Positions 18,043 through 26,199 of a stretch of 64,000 nucleotides of DNA are shown one piece after another. Each line of letters begins with the position of its first letter. Position 1 is the stretch's first letter. The notes beneath the pieces are model-generated. The model did no database searches. It saw only the letters and a list, made by a program, of their open reading frames with translations, and had not been told where the DNA came from. This DNA comes from Geothrix sp. (GTDB lineage: Bacteria > Acidobacteriota > Holophagae > Holophagales > Holophagaceae). The position numbers were made by a program, and so were the translations under genes. Location of the stretch: the NCBI GenBank assembly GCA_030824075.1, contig JAVBYJ010000005.1, forward strand, positions 124,001 to 188,000. The letters run 5' to 3'.

Positions 18043-18300
18043 GGTCTGTTTTCAAAGTGGGGTGTGGCCGCGCAAGGGGCGCCGCCCCTTGCCGGCTCCA
18101 CCCTCTGCTCGGCGGAACGCCGGGCAGGAGCAGGCCCCAGCGGGGGCCTGCGATAGGGTACGGGGGACGTCGGCCAGCCGCACCCCTGGCTGCGTTGGCG
18201 ACCTCGAACGATGTCCCGCATCGCCCTTCGATCGCCGCCTGGCCATGCGCGCGGCTGGACGGCGTCGCGGCTCGCATCCACTTTGAAAACAGACCCTAGG
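18038..18300. repeat. 263-bp element with perfect 23-bp inverted ends (MITE-like or long hairpin)
   Basis: Bases 18038-18060 are the exact reverse complement of 18278-18300; each end reads CCTAGGGTCTG onward into TTTTCAAAGTGG. Two smaller internal inverted repeats occur (GCAAGGGGCG/CGCCCCTTGC near 18073-18094 and a GCAGG...CCTGC hairpin near 18121-18152). No convincing reading frame lies inside. It sits exactly between two convergent genes, and its ends provide the TAG stops of both. Size, terminal repeats and lack of coding fit a non-autonomous element, but it could also be a bidirectional terminator. Confidence 0.7.
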
Positions 18301-19198
18301 CCAGCAACGCCGCCAGGGCGATCGAACTGAGCTTGGTCTTGGTGCTGTCGCCGCGGCTGCTGAGGATGCAGGGGACCCGGGCGCCGGCCACGACGGCGGC
18401 GATCTCCGCACCGCCGAGCTTGGTCCCGGCCTTGTAGAACACGTTGCCCGCTTCGACGTTGGGAAAGAGCAGGCAGTCGGCGTCCCCCGCCACAGGACCG
18501 CCCAGGCCCTTGATGCGGGCGGATTCGGAATCGATGGCGCCATCCAGGGCCATGGGGCCATCCACAAAGGCGCCATGGATCTGGCCGCGGTCCGCCATCT
18601 TGGACAGCAGGGCGGCGTCGACGCTGGAACTCATCTTGGGCAGTACCTGTTCAGAGGCCGCCAACACGGCGACTTTCGGCTGTTCAATACCCAGGGCCTT
18701 GGCCGTCTTCACCAGGTAGCCGAGGATGGCCAGCTTCTCCTTGAACTCGGGTTCGGGGATCACGGCCACGTCACCCGCGATGAGGAGCTTGGGATGGCCG
18801 GGATGCTCCATGACCGTGACGTGGCTGAGGATGGCACCAGGATCCAGCAGACCTTGCTCCTTGCTCAGGATGGCCCGCATGTACTTGTCCGTGCTGAGCA
18901 GGCCCTTCATGAGCAGATCCGCCTCGCCAAAGCGGACCATGGCGACCGCCTTGGCGGCGGCCTCGACATCCGTAGCGACGTGGACCATGCGGAAGCGCTC
19001 CTTCGGCAGGCCGTGCTCCTGGCAGACCTGCACCATGACCGGTTCGTCGCCCACCAGGATCGCTTCCACCAGGCCCGACTCCACTGCGGCGTACACGGCC
19101 TCCAGGGTGTGGACATCGTTGGCCCAGGCCACCACCAGGCGTTTGCGGGGGCGGTCCTTCACGGCGCGGAGCAGGTCGTCGAGGCTGTTGATCCGCAT
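18296..19198 (-). CDS. ptb: Phosphate butyryltransferase-like phosphate acyltransferase
   Basis: 300 residues, a stand-alone member of the Pta/Ptb family that exchanges CoA for phosphate on butyryl- or other short acyl-CoA. Visible family blocks are ADLLMKGLLSTDKYMRAIL near residue 85, ILSHVTVMEHPGHPKLLIAGDVAV, DGPMALDGAID near residue 210 and LLFPNVEAGNVFYKAG near residue 245. The ATG at 19198 is preferred over the longer frame to 19234 because an AGGAA site lies just upstream. It is convergent with the acyltransferase-kinase fusion, giving the locus two acyltransferase domains and one kinase domain. Confidence 0.88.
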   Translation of the reverse strand: MRINSLDDLLRAVKDRPRKRLVVAWANDVHTLEAVYAAVESGLVEAILVGDEPVMVQVCQEHGLPKERFRMVHVATDVEAAAKAVAMVRFGEADLLMKGLLSTDKYMRAILSKEQGLLDPGAILSHVTVMEHPGHPKLLIAGDVAVIPEPEFKEKLAILGYLVKTAKALGIEQPKVAVLAASEQVLPKMSSSVDAALLSKMADRGQIHGAFVDGPMALDGAIDSESARIKGLGGPVAGDADCLLFPNVEAGNVFYKAGTKLGGAEIAAVVAGARVPCILSSRGDSTKTKLSSIALAALLA

Positions 19199-19251
19199 GG
19201 CGGTTCCTGTCAAAAAGGCCGATTGCACCGGCACGTCCTGGGGAAGGTAGC

Positions 19252-19638
19252 ATGGTCACCATGGCCGTCTCAGTGAGCTTCCGCACATACCTCCTGGAAC
19301 AACTGGGGCAGGTTCGCCCCGTCACCACCCGCCCCATGTTCGGCGGTCTGACCTTCTTCGCCGAAGGGCGTGCCTTCGCCCTGGTGGCCCAGGACACCCT
19401 CTACTTCAAGGTGGATGACAGCAACCGCGCGGATTTCGTGGCGGCGGGCATGGGCCCCTTCCTGCCCTTCGGCGATCCCGCCAAGCCCATGCAGTACTAC
19501 GAACTGCCAGAGGACGTGCTGGAGGACCCGGACCAGCTGGCGGTCTGGATGGCCAAGGCCATTGCGGTGGCGGCCCGCGCCAAGGCCAAAGCCCCGGCGA
19601 AGCCCAAGGCCCCGGCGAAGGCGAAGGCACCCGCTTGA
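19252..19638 (+). CDS. TfoX N-terminal domain protein with Ala/Lys/Pro tail
   Basis: 128 residues. Residues 10-105 match the TfoX/Sxy N-terminal domain (RPMFGGLTFFAEGRAFALV, then LYFKVDDSNRADFVAAG and YYELPEDVLEDPDQL). The last 25 residues are a low-complexity A/K/P tail of the sort that often binds nucleic acid. In gammaproteobacteria TfoX controls competence, but stand-alone N-terminal domains have no settled role. Its stop overlaps the TTG start of rsmE, so the two are coupled. Confidence 0.85.
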   Translation: MVTMAVSVSFRTYLLEQLGQVRPVTTRPMFGGLTFFAEGRAFALVAQDTLYFKVDDSNRADFVAAGMGPFLPFGDPAKPMQYYELPEDVLEDPDQLAVWMAKAIAVAARAKAKAPAKPKAPAKAKAPA

Positions 19639-20342
19639 ATCTGGTGCTGCTCCTGCCGGAGGATCTGGTGGCGCCGGATCACGCGCGCCTCACGGGTCGC
19701 CGCCTCGCCCATGTGCGCGAGGTGCATCGCGCCGCCGTGGGGGACGAGCTGACCGTGGGCCTGCTGGGCGGGAAGATGGGCCGGGGCAGGGTGCTGCGCC
19801 TGGATGACGAGGCGCTGGAGCTGGCGCTGACGCTGGATCAGGCACCTCCACCCAAACTGCCGCTGACGCTGGTGATCGCCGTCCCGCGGCCCAAGGTGCT
19901 GAACCGCGTCGTGGCCGCCGCCGCCAGCCTGGGCGCGGCGCGCCTCGTGCTGCTCAACGCCTGGAAGGTGGAGAAGGCCTACTGGGCCAGCCCGCGCATG
20001 AAACCCGAGAGCCTGCGCGACCAGCTGATCCTGGGTCTGGAGCAGGCGAAGGATACGGTGCTGCCAGACCTGCGTCTGGCGCGGCTCTTCCGTCCCTTCG
20101 TGGAAGGCGAGTTGCCGGAGCTGCTGGCCGGTGGCACGGGCCTGGTGGCCCATCCGGGGACGGGGGCAGCGGCCCCGAAGGTGCTGGTGGCGCCCGTCAC
20201 CCTGGCCCTGGGTCCCGAGGGCGGCTGGATCGAGGCCGAGTTGCACAGTCTGGGGAAGGCCGGCCTGCGCCCCCTGGACCTGGGGCCGCGCATCCTCCGC
20301 ACCGAAACCGCCCTGGCCGCGCTGGTGGGACGCTTGTTCTGA
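19635..20342 (+). CDS. rsmE: 16S rRNA m3U1498 methyltransferase
   Basis: 235-residue SPOUT-class methyltransferase that methylates U1498 of 16S rRNA using S-adenosylmethionine. The knot region carries the diagnostic ALGPEGGWIEAE segment near residue 193 and LGPRILRTETA near residue 215. The N-terminal part forms the PUA-like domain (RLAHVREVHRAAVGDEL). Translation starts at TTG 19635 within the stop region of the TfoX gene. The C-terminus ends immediately after the knot helix, normal for the family. Confidence 0.93.
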   Translation: MNLVLLLPEDLVAPDHARLTGRRLAHVREVHRAAVGDELTVGLLGGKMGRGRVLRLDDEALELALTLDQAPPPKLPLTLVIAVPRPKVLNRVVAAAASLGAARLVLLNAWKVEKAYWASPRMKPESLRDQLILGLEQAKDTVLPDLRLARLFRPFVEGELPELLAGGTGLVAHPGTGAAAPKVLVAPVTLALGPEGGWIEAELHSLGKAGLRPLDLGPRILRTETALAALVGRLF

Positions 20343-20478
20343 ACGGTCGAACACAAACAGGAAAAGGGATTATCCGCAGGTTCCACGGAATGACCGAGCT
20401 GAAGCGGGGCGCTCACCAGGAGTTGCTTGACTCATCGCTATGCGAGGTATGATGGTTCACCCGTTCCCGGAGTCTTTG

Positions 20479-23400
20479 ATGCTGAGCTTCCGCGTTTCCG
20501 CTGTGCTGTTCGCCGCCTGCGCCCTGATGGCCCAGGACCGTTCCCCCCGCTTCGTCAGTTCGCCGGATGTGCACGGGGATCGCGTGGTGTTCACCTGGGA
20601 AGACGATCTCTGGCTGGGCTCGCTCAAGGGCGGTCCGGCCCGGCGGCTTACGACGCATCCCGGTCAGGAGGCTGGGGCCCATTTCAGCCCGGACGGGAAG
20701 TGGATCGCCTTCCGGGGCCAGTACGACGGAGGCACCGAGGTCTACGTCATGCCCGCCGAAGGCGGCACGCCGAAACGCCTCACCTGGGACGGGGGATCTA
20801 ATGTCCAGGGCTGGATGCCGGACAGCCGGAAGGTGGTCTACCGGGCCTTCGCCGGTCAGGATTTCCGGCCCATCGAACGGCTCTTCACCGTGGACCTGGA
20901 GGGCCACGAGCCCGAGGCCCTGCCGGTGCCGCGGGGCGTGCAGGGCACGGTGTCGCCGGATGGCCAGCACCTCGCCTACAGCACCAAGGGCGTGGTGGAG
21001 TACTACTGGAAACGTTACAAGGGTGGCCGCCATCAGGATCTGTGGCTGGCGGACCTGAAGCACAACCGCTTCGATAAGCTCACCGATTACGTGGGCCGCA
21101 ATGGGGCCCCCATCTGGGCCAACGGGAAGGTGATCTTCGAATCTGACCGCGGCGCCAACGGCATCACCAACCTCTACGCGGTGGATCCCGCCACCAAGGC
21201 CGTGGAGCCGCTCACGGACCTCAAGGACTTCGACGTGCAGCAGCCCAGCACGGACGGTCGCACCGTGGTCTTCGTGCAGGGTGGTCACCTCCAGGCGCTG
21301 GATCTGGCCACCAAGACCGTGCGCCCCGTGGCGATTTCCACCAGCAGCGACGGCTGGAAGGTCGCGCCGCGGCCCCTGAACCCCAAGGACTGGATCCAGG
21401 CCATGAGCCTGGTGGGCGGCACCGCCGTGTTCGAGGCCCGGGGCGAAGTCTTCCTCCTGCCCACGGACGCCACCAAGCCCGCCCAGAACCTCACCAAGAC
21501 ACCGGGCGTGCGGGAGCGCATGCCGCGCCTGTCGCCGGATGGCAAGCGGGTGGCCTACTTCAGCGATGCCAGTGGCGACTATGACCTCTACGTGCAGGCC
21601 GTGGATGGAGCGCCGGAGCGGATTCCCACGGGCCTGAAGACCGCCCTCTACCACCTGGAGTGGAGCCCGGATGGCACGAAGATCCTGTTTGGCGACAAGA
21701 GCTTCGCGATCTACGTCATGGACGTGGCCACGAAGAAGCTCACCCAGGTGGACGCCTCCCATGAGCTGAAGAACGACCAGTTCACCTGGGAAGTCAGCGA
21801 CTACGCCTGGGCGCCGGATTCCCAGTGGATCACCTACAGCTTCGTCGAGCCCAATCGCAACAGCCGCATCTACCTCTACAACCTTGGGACCAGGCAGAAG
21901 GTCACGCTGACGGATGGCTTCTACGACTGCCTGAACCCGCGCTTCGATCTGGACGGCAGCACCCTGTATTTCCTCAGCTACAGCAACTTCCGCACAAAGC
22001 TCGACCCCAGCCAGGACAACCACATCCAGTCCGCGCCCGTGCAGGTCATGGCCGTGAAGCTGAAGGCCGGTGAGGACAAGGCCTCAGCGTCTTCGACCAG
22101 CGCCTTCCGCATTGATGTGGCGGGCCTGTCCGACCGCATTGCGCCCCTGCCCGTGAAGGCCGGCAACCTCTTCCACCTGAAGGCCGGCAAGGGTCTGGTG
22201 GGCTGGGACGAGGTGGAGGCCTGGGATGACAGCGTGGTGGAGGAACTCTACACCACGCGGGGCGGCGACAAGTGGAAGCTGCACCTCTACGACCCCGCCG
22301 CCAAGAAGGACCAGGAACAGGTGCTGACGGGCACGGTGAGTGACTGGACCTTCGACGCCGAAGGCAAGCGGGTGCTGATCCGCAAGGCTGCCAACTTCCA
22401 CGTGGGCGAGGCTTCGGCCCTGTTCGCCACCAAGACCCTGCCGGAGAAGCTGGATCTGGAGCGGATGTCCATGACCGCCGACCCCCGGGCCGAGTGGAGG
22501 CAGATCTTCGAGGACACCTGGCGCTGGTACCGGGACTTCTTCTATGACAAGGATATGAACGGCAACGACTGGGCCGCCATCGGCGCCAAGTTCCGCGCCT
22601 GGCTGCCGGAGCTGAACTCCCGGCAGGAACTGAATTGGCTGCTCAGCCAGATGGTGGGCGAACTGAGCGTCAGCCACACCTACGTGAGCGGTGGCGATAT
22701 GGGACCCGGCGGACCCCCGCCGACGCTGGTCTTTCCGGGATTCCTGGGCGCCGATGTCACCGCCGACAAGGGGATCTACCGGTTCACCAGGATTTACGGT
22801 CCCACGGCCTATGCCCGGGACCTCAAGGCGCCCCTGGCGGACCCCGCCCCCAAGGTGAAGGAGGGCGAGTACCTCCTGGCCATCGACGGAAAGCCCCTGC
22901 GGGCGCCCGAGGCCCTTGCCTCCAGACTCCAGGTGATCAAGGGCCAGAAGGTGACCCTCACGGTGAACAGCAAGCCCACCCTGGAAGGGGCCCGCACCCT
23001 CGAGGTCGAACCCATCCGCAATGACTGGACCTTGCGCTATGAGCATTGGATCGCGGGCAACATCGCCGCCGTGGACAAGGCTTCGAACGGCCAGCTGGGC
23101 TACATGCACATCACCGCCATGGGCGATCAGAACATCGGCCAGTTCGACAAGTACTGGCGCGCCTTCCGCTACAAGAAGGGCCTCGTCATCGACGTGCGCG
23201 GCAACGGCGGCGGCTGGACCGAGTACTTCATGATCGACAAGCTGGAGCGCAAGCAGGTGGGCTTCAATGTCATGCGTGGCGTGGCCCCCTTCCGCTACCC
23301 CAACACGGCCTCGGACGGCCGCTACGTCTTCCTCAGCAACGAGCAGAACGGCAGCGATGGGGAGGCCTTCCTCATGCACGTGAAAGCGCGCAACCTCGGC

Positions 23401-23691
23401 ACCATCGTGGGCGTGCCCAGCTGGGGCGGCCTGGTGGGCATCATCAACACCCAGTTCACCCTGGATGGCGGCCGCGTCGAGCAAAGCAACAACGGCTTCT
23501 ACGGCCGCGAAGGCAAGTGGTGGGTGGAGAACCACGGCGCCGATCCCGACCTCACCGTCGAGAACGACCCCGCCAGCCTGCTGAAGGGGCAGGATCGCCA
23601 GCTCGAAGTGGGTATCGAGACCCTGATGAAGCAACTGCGCGACAACCCCACACCGGCCTTCCCGCCCGTGCCGGCCTATCCCAAGCGATAG
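20479..23691 (+). CDS. Tricorn-like S41 protease, secreted
   Basis: 1070 residues. A signal peptide (SFRVSAVLFAACALMAQ) precedes two WD40/TolB-like beta-propellers (about residues 25-330 and 330-620), each with repeated SPDGK-type strands. A helical C1 domain holds the SVSHTYVSGG histidine near residue 735. A PDZ domain (about 755-850) and an S41 catalytic domain follow, with the nucleophile serine in NGSDGEAF near residue 965. This is the tricorn architecture, which cleaves short peptides after the proteasome or other proteases. Here it is exported. ATG 20479 has a GGAG site six bases upstream; an in-frame ATG at 20440 is less likely. Confidence 0.9.
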   Translation: MLSFRVSAVLFAACALMAQDRSPRFVSSPDVHGDRVVFTWEDDLWLGSLKGGPARRLTTHPGQEAGAHFSPDGKWIAFRGQYDGGTEVYVMPAEGGTPKRLTWDGGSNVQGWMPDSRKVVYRAFAGQDFRPIERLFTVDLEGHEPEALPVPRGVQGTVSPDGQHLAYSTKGVVEYYWKRYKGGRHQDLWLADLKHNRFDKLTDYVGRNGAPIWANGKVIFESDRGANGITNLYAVDPATKAVEPLTDLKDFDVQQPSTDGRTVVFVQGGHLQALDLATKTVRPVAISTSSDGWKVAPRPLNPKDWIQAMSLVGGTAVFEARGEVFLLPTDATKPAQNLTKTPGVRERMPRLSPDGKRVAYFSDASGDYDLYVQAVDGAPERIPTGLKTALYHLEWSPDGTKILFGDKSFAIYVMDVATKKLTQVDASHELKNDQFTWEVSDYAWAPDSQWITYSFVEPNRNSRIYLYNLGTRQKVTLTDGFYDCLNPRFDLDGSTLYFLSYSNFRTKLDPSQDNHIQSAPVQVMAVKLKAGEDKASASSTSAFRIDVAGLSDRIAPLPVKAGNLFHLKAGKGLVGWDEVEAWDDSVVEELYTTRGGDKWKLHLYDPAAKKDQEQVLTGTVSDWTFDAEGKRVLIRKAANFHVGEASALFATKTLPEKLDLERMSMTADPRAEWRQIFEDTWRWYRDFFYDKDMNGNDWAAIGAKFRAWLPELNSRQELNWLLSQMVGELSVSHTYVSGGDMGPGGPPPTLVFPGFLGADVTADKGIYRFTRIYGPTAYARDLKAPLADPAPKVKEGEYLLAIDGKPLRAPEALASRLQVIKGQKVTLTVNSKPTLEGARTLEVEPIRNDWTLRYEHWIAGNIAAVDKASNGQLGYMHITAMGDQNIGQFDKYWRAFRYKKGLVIDVRGNGGGWTEYFMIDKLERKQVGFNVMRGVAPFRYPNTASDGRYVFLSNEQNGSDGEAFLMHVKARNLGTIVGVPSWGGLVGIINTQFTLDGGRVEQSNNGFYGREGKWWVENHGADPDLTVENDPASLLKGQDRQLEVGIETLMKQLRDNPTPAFPPVPAYPKR

Positions 23692-23757
23692 GTGGCGCGA
23701 CAGCTTTCGGCAGCTATATTGGACCCAGACATGCCTTCACTAAAAGGGGATTGGGTC

Positions 23758-24132
23758 ATGAAAACAGCCTTAATCAGTGTGCGAAGCTTGATGGGGTTGT
23801 TGTTCCTGTTTTCATCCACAACATATCTATTCAAGCTGATCACGCCGCCGGAACCCACGGGAGTCATGAAGGTCTTCAGCGATGGCCTCCAGGCCTCGAT
23901 CTACCTCTTGCCCACGGTTAAGGTCATCGAATTGATTTGCGGTTTGGCCTTTCTCACCGGGAGGTTCGTTTCACTGGCCACGATTTTGATCTCACCCATC
24001 ATCGTGAACATCCTGTTGATCCACGCTTTCCTTGGCCCAGAAGGGTTGCCCATCGCGATCTTCTTGGTGTTGGCTAATTTATTTGTGGCCTACAATTATA
24101 AAGAAAATTATAAACCATTATTTAAAATGTAA
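23758..24132 (+). CDS. DoxX-like four-helix membrane protein
   Basis: 124 residues with four hydrophobic helices and the MRSLMGLLFLFSSTTYLF-type first helix seen in DoxX/DUF4260-like small membrane proteins. Function is unknown; relatives are linked to redox or sulfur chemistry. An AGGGGA site precedes ATG 23758. The gene and its 3' flank are clearly more AT-rich than neighbours (TTATAAAGAAAATTATAAAC near the end), which suggests recent acquisition. It stands alone between the tricorn protease and a convergent aminopeptidase. Confidence 0.7.
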   Translation: MKTALISVRSLMGLLFLFSSTTYLFKLITPPEPTGVMKVFSDGLQASIYLLPTVKVIELICGLAFLTGRFVSLATILISPIIVNILLIHAFLGPEGLPIAIFLVLANLFVAYNYKENYKPLFKM

Positions 24133-24197
24133 ATACGCTCGCCCCTTCGGGTCAGAAAACCCGCCTCGAGGCGCCTGCTTTCCGTTCGCATGGCCCC

Positions 24198-25346
24198 TCA
24201 GAACCCCACTGAGTATTCGCCATTCCGCATGAGCGCCACGCTGCTGCCATCGGCCATCTTCAGATCCACGGCCACGACTTTCACGTCGGGTTGGGTGTCG
24301 GGGACGTAGACGCGATCGATGTGGATGACGGCCTCGGGGCCGCTGAAGTCCTTGGGGCCCACCTGGCCGCCGAAGTGGTCGCTGCGGCCGAAGGCGATGT
24401 GCAGGCCCAGCTTTTCGTCCAGGAGGATCTCGCCGATGGGCTTCACGCCGAAGGCCGCCAGCACGCCCAGGCCCAGCTCGGCGATGTTGCCATAGGCGGG
24501 TTCCTTCGTGAGCAGCGCCGCTTCTTCGCGGGACTTGGGGCCTTCGCTGAGGACTTCCAGTGCCTTGTTCTGCGCGATGCGGTAGCGCACGAGCTCGGTT
24601 CCAAATTGCACGGGCATGATGCCCGCCGTGCGGCTGGGATCGCCTGTAAGTTCGCCCTCGTAGGGCACGATGTAGGCTTCGCCCGAGGGCAGGTTGCCCG
24701 CCACGCCCGGTTTCGGCAGCAGGCCGCCGGACGCATGACCGGTGCGGTGGCGCAGGTCCAGGTGCAGGGCGCAGGGACCGCTGGGCGTATCGAAACGGAA
24801 GTCCGCGCCCTCGGCCCGGTCCAACAGATCCTTCAGCAGCTCCACGCGGCGGTTCACCTCGGTGTAGTCCAGGCGCAGCGCGGGGATCATGTCAGCCCGG
24901 AAGCCCGGCATGGTGGCGGCGCGGATGGGGTGTTTCTTTGCGGCCAGCTTCAGCGGCGCCGTGGCCGAGAACTTGGTGATCGCGATGAGGATGGGATGGC
25001 TGGCGTAAAGGTCCGCAAAGGTGATCGAGGCCGCGGGGTCCAGCGCTTCAGCGGAGGGCAGGGGGCCGCCCACAAGGAGCCAGGCTCGTTCCGGCAGGTC
25101 GCCGTTGTTGGTGTGGACGTTGGGATAGACCGCCAGGTGCGTGTCCAGGCCCAGCTCGACGCGGTGCGCGGTGAGTTCCTTCACCCACTCGGCGGCGATG
25201 GCGCGGCGGGCGGCCCAGTTGGCGTCGTCCGGCACCTTGGCGTCCGGCAGGTCCACCAGGATGGCCAGGGCCTTCTCACCAGCCTGGGGCTGGAACACCC
25301 GTTGCACCAGGGCCACCAGTTCAGATCCACTCAGCTGCTCGCTCAT
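24198..25346 (-). CDS. M29-type metallo-aminopeptidase
   Basis: 382 residues resembling the thermophilic aminopeptidase family M29 (AmpT/AmpS/PepS). The recognisable blocks are [18 protein letters not shown] near residue 230, holding the first metal-binding glutamate, then AELGLG near residue 300 and [14 protein letters not shown] near residue 330, holding a metal-binding histidine. It would release N-terminal residues from peptides in the cytoplasm. ATG 25346 was chosen because the upstream frame has no similarity. It is divergent from mtgA, with about 136 bases shared upstream. Confidence 0.8.
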   Translation of the reverse strand: MSEQLSGSELVALVQRVFQPQAGEKALAILVDLPDAKVPDDANWAARRAIAAEWVKELTAHRVELGLDTHLAVYPNVHTNNGDLPERAWLLVGGPLPSAEALDPAASITFADLYASHPILIAITKFSATAPLKLAAKKHPIRAATMPGFRADMIPALRLDYTEVNRRVELLKDLLDRAEGADFRFDTPSGPCALHLDLRHRTGHASGGLLPKPGVAGNLPSGEAYIVPYEGELTGDPSRTAGIMPVQFGTELVRYRIAQNKALEVLSEGPKSREEAALLTKEPAYGNIAELGLGVLAAFGVKPIGEILLDEKLGLHIAFGRSDHFGGQVGPKDFSGPEAVIHIDRVYVPDTQPDVKVVAVDLKMADGSSVALMRNGEYSVGF

Positions 25347-25482
25347 GCCGGCCTCCGCCTGGGAGGATGCCACAGGCGCGGTCCACCGCGGTTCATTTGT
25401 CCGGCTCAGAATCACCTGGGGCGATTCTGAGGGAGGAAGGATTCGGCTGAAGCCCCGCCTCCTGGGCTGGCAGACTGGGGGG

Positions 25483-26199
25483 ATGGCGAAAAAGCGCGGC
25501 TGGACGAAGCGGATCCTGGTGGCCCTGGGCTGGGCGGTGGGCCTGTTCCTGGCCTTGAACATCCTTCTGGTGCTGGTCTTCCGGTTCGTGCCGGTGCCGG
25601 TATCCGGGCTGATGGTGCAGCGGCGCATCGAGTCGTGGTCGGGCGAGAATCGATACACCTCGCACCACCGCTGGGTGCCGCTGGAGGAGATCTCGCCCAG
25701 CCTGGGCGTGGCCGTGATCGCGGCAGAGGATCAGGCCTTCGCGGATCATTTCGGCTTCGACTGGCAGGCCATCGAGAAGGCCGTCCAGCACAACGAGCAC
25801 AGCCGCCGCAAGCGGGGCGCGTCCACGGTGTCCCAGCAGACCGCCAAGAATCTCTTCCTGTGGAACAGCCGCTCCTGGACGCGAAAGGGCCTGGAGGCCT
25901 GGTTCACGCTGCTCATCGAGGCGGGCTGGTCGAAGAAGCGGATTCTGGAGGTCTACTTGAACATCGTGGAATTCGGCGATGGCGTCTACGGTGCCGAGGC
26001 CGCGGCCCGCACCTACTTCGGCAAACCCGCCAAGCGGCTGACGCCCTCCGAGGCCGCCCTGCTGGCGGCGGTGTTGCCCAACCCCCGCAAGTTCCGCGTG
26101 AACGCCCCCAGCGAATACATCCGCGGCCGGCAGGCCTGGATCCTCAACCAGATGCGGCAGCTGGGCGGTGCGCAGCTGGTGAAGGATTTGGAAGGCTAG
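25483..26199 (+). CDS. mtgA: Monofunctional biosynthetic peptidoglycan transglycosylase
   Basis: 238 residues: one N-terminal membrane helix (about residues 9-30), then a GT51 domain that polymerises lipid II into glycan strands. The catalytic glutamate is in [15 protein letters not shown] near residue 82. The other GT51 blocks follow: [37 protein letters not shown] and [14 protein letters not shown]. No transpeptidase domain follows. ATG 25483 gives the usual length; the frame is open upstream. Its stop overlaps that of the convergent sensor gene by four bases. Confidence 0.95.
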   Translation: MAKKRGWTKRILVALGWAVGLFLALNILLVLVFRFVPVPVSGLMVQRRIESWSGENRYTSHHRWVPLEEISPSLGVAVIAAEDQAFADHFGFDWQAIEKAVQHNEHSRRKRGASTVSQQTAKNLFLWNSRSWTRKGLEAWFTLLIEAGWSKKRILEVYLNIVEFGDGVYGAEAAARTYFGKPAKRLTPSEAALLAAVLPNPRKFRVNAPSEYIRGRQAWILNQMRQLGGAQLVKDLEG

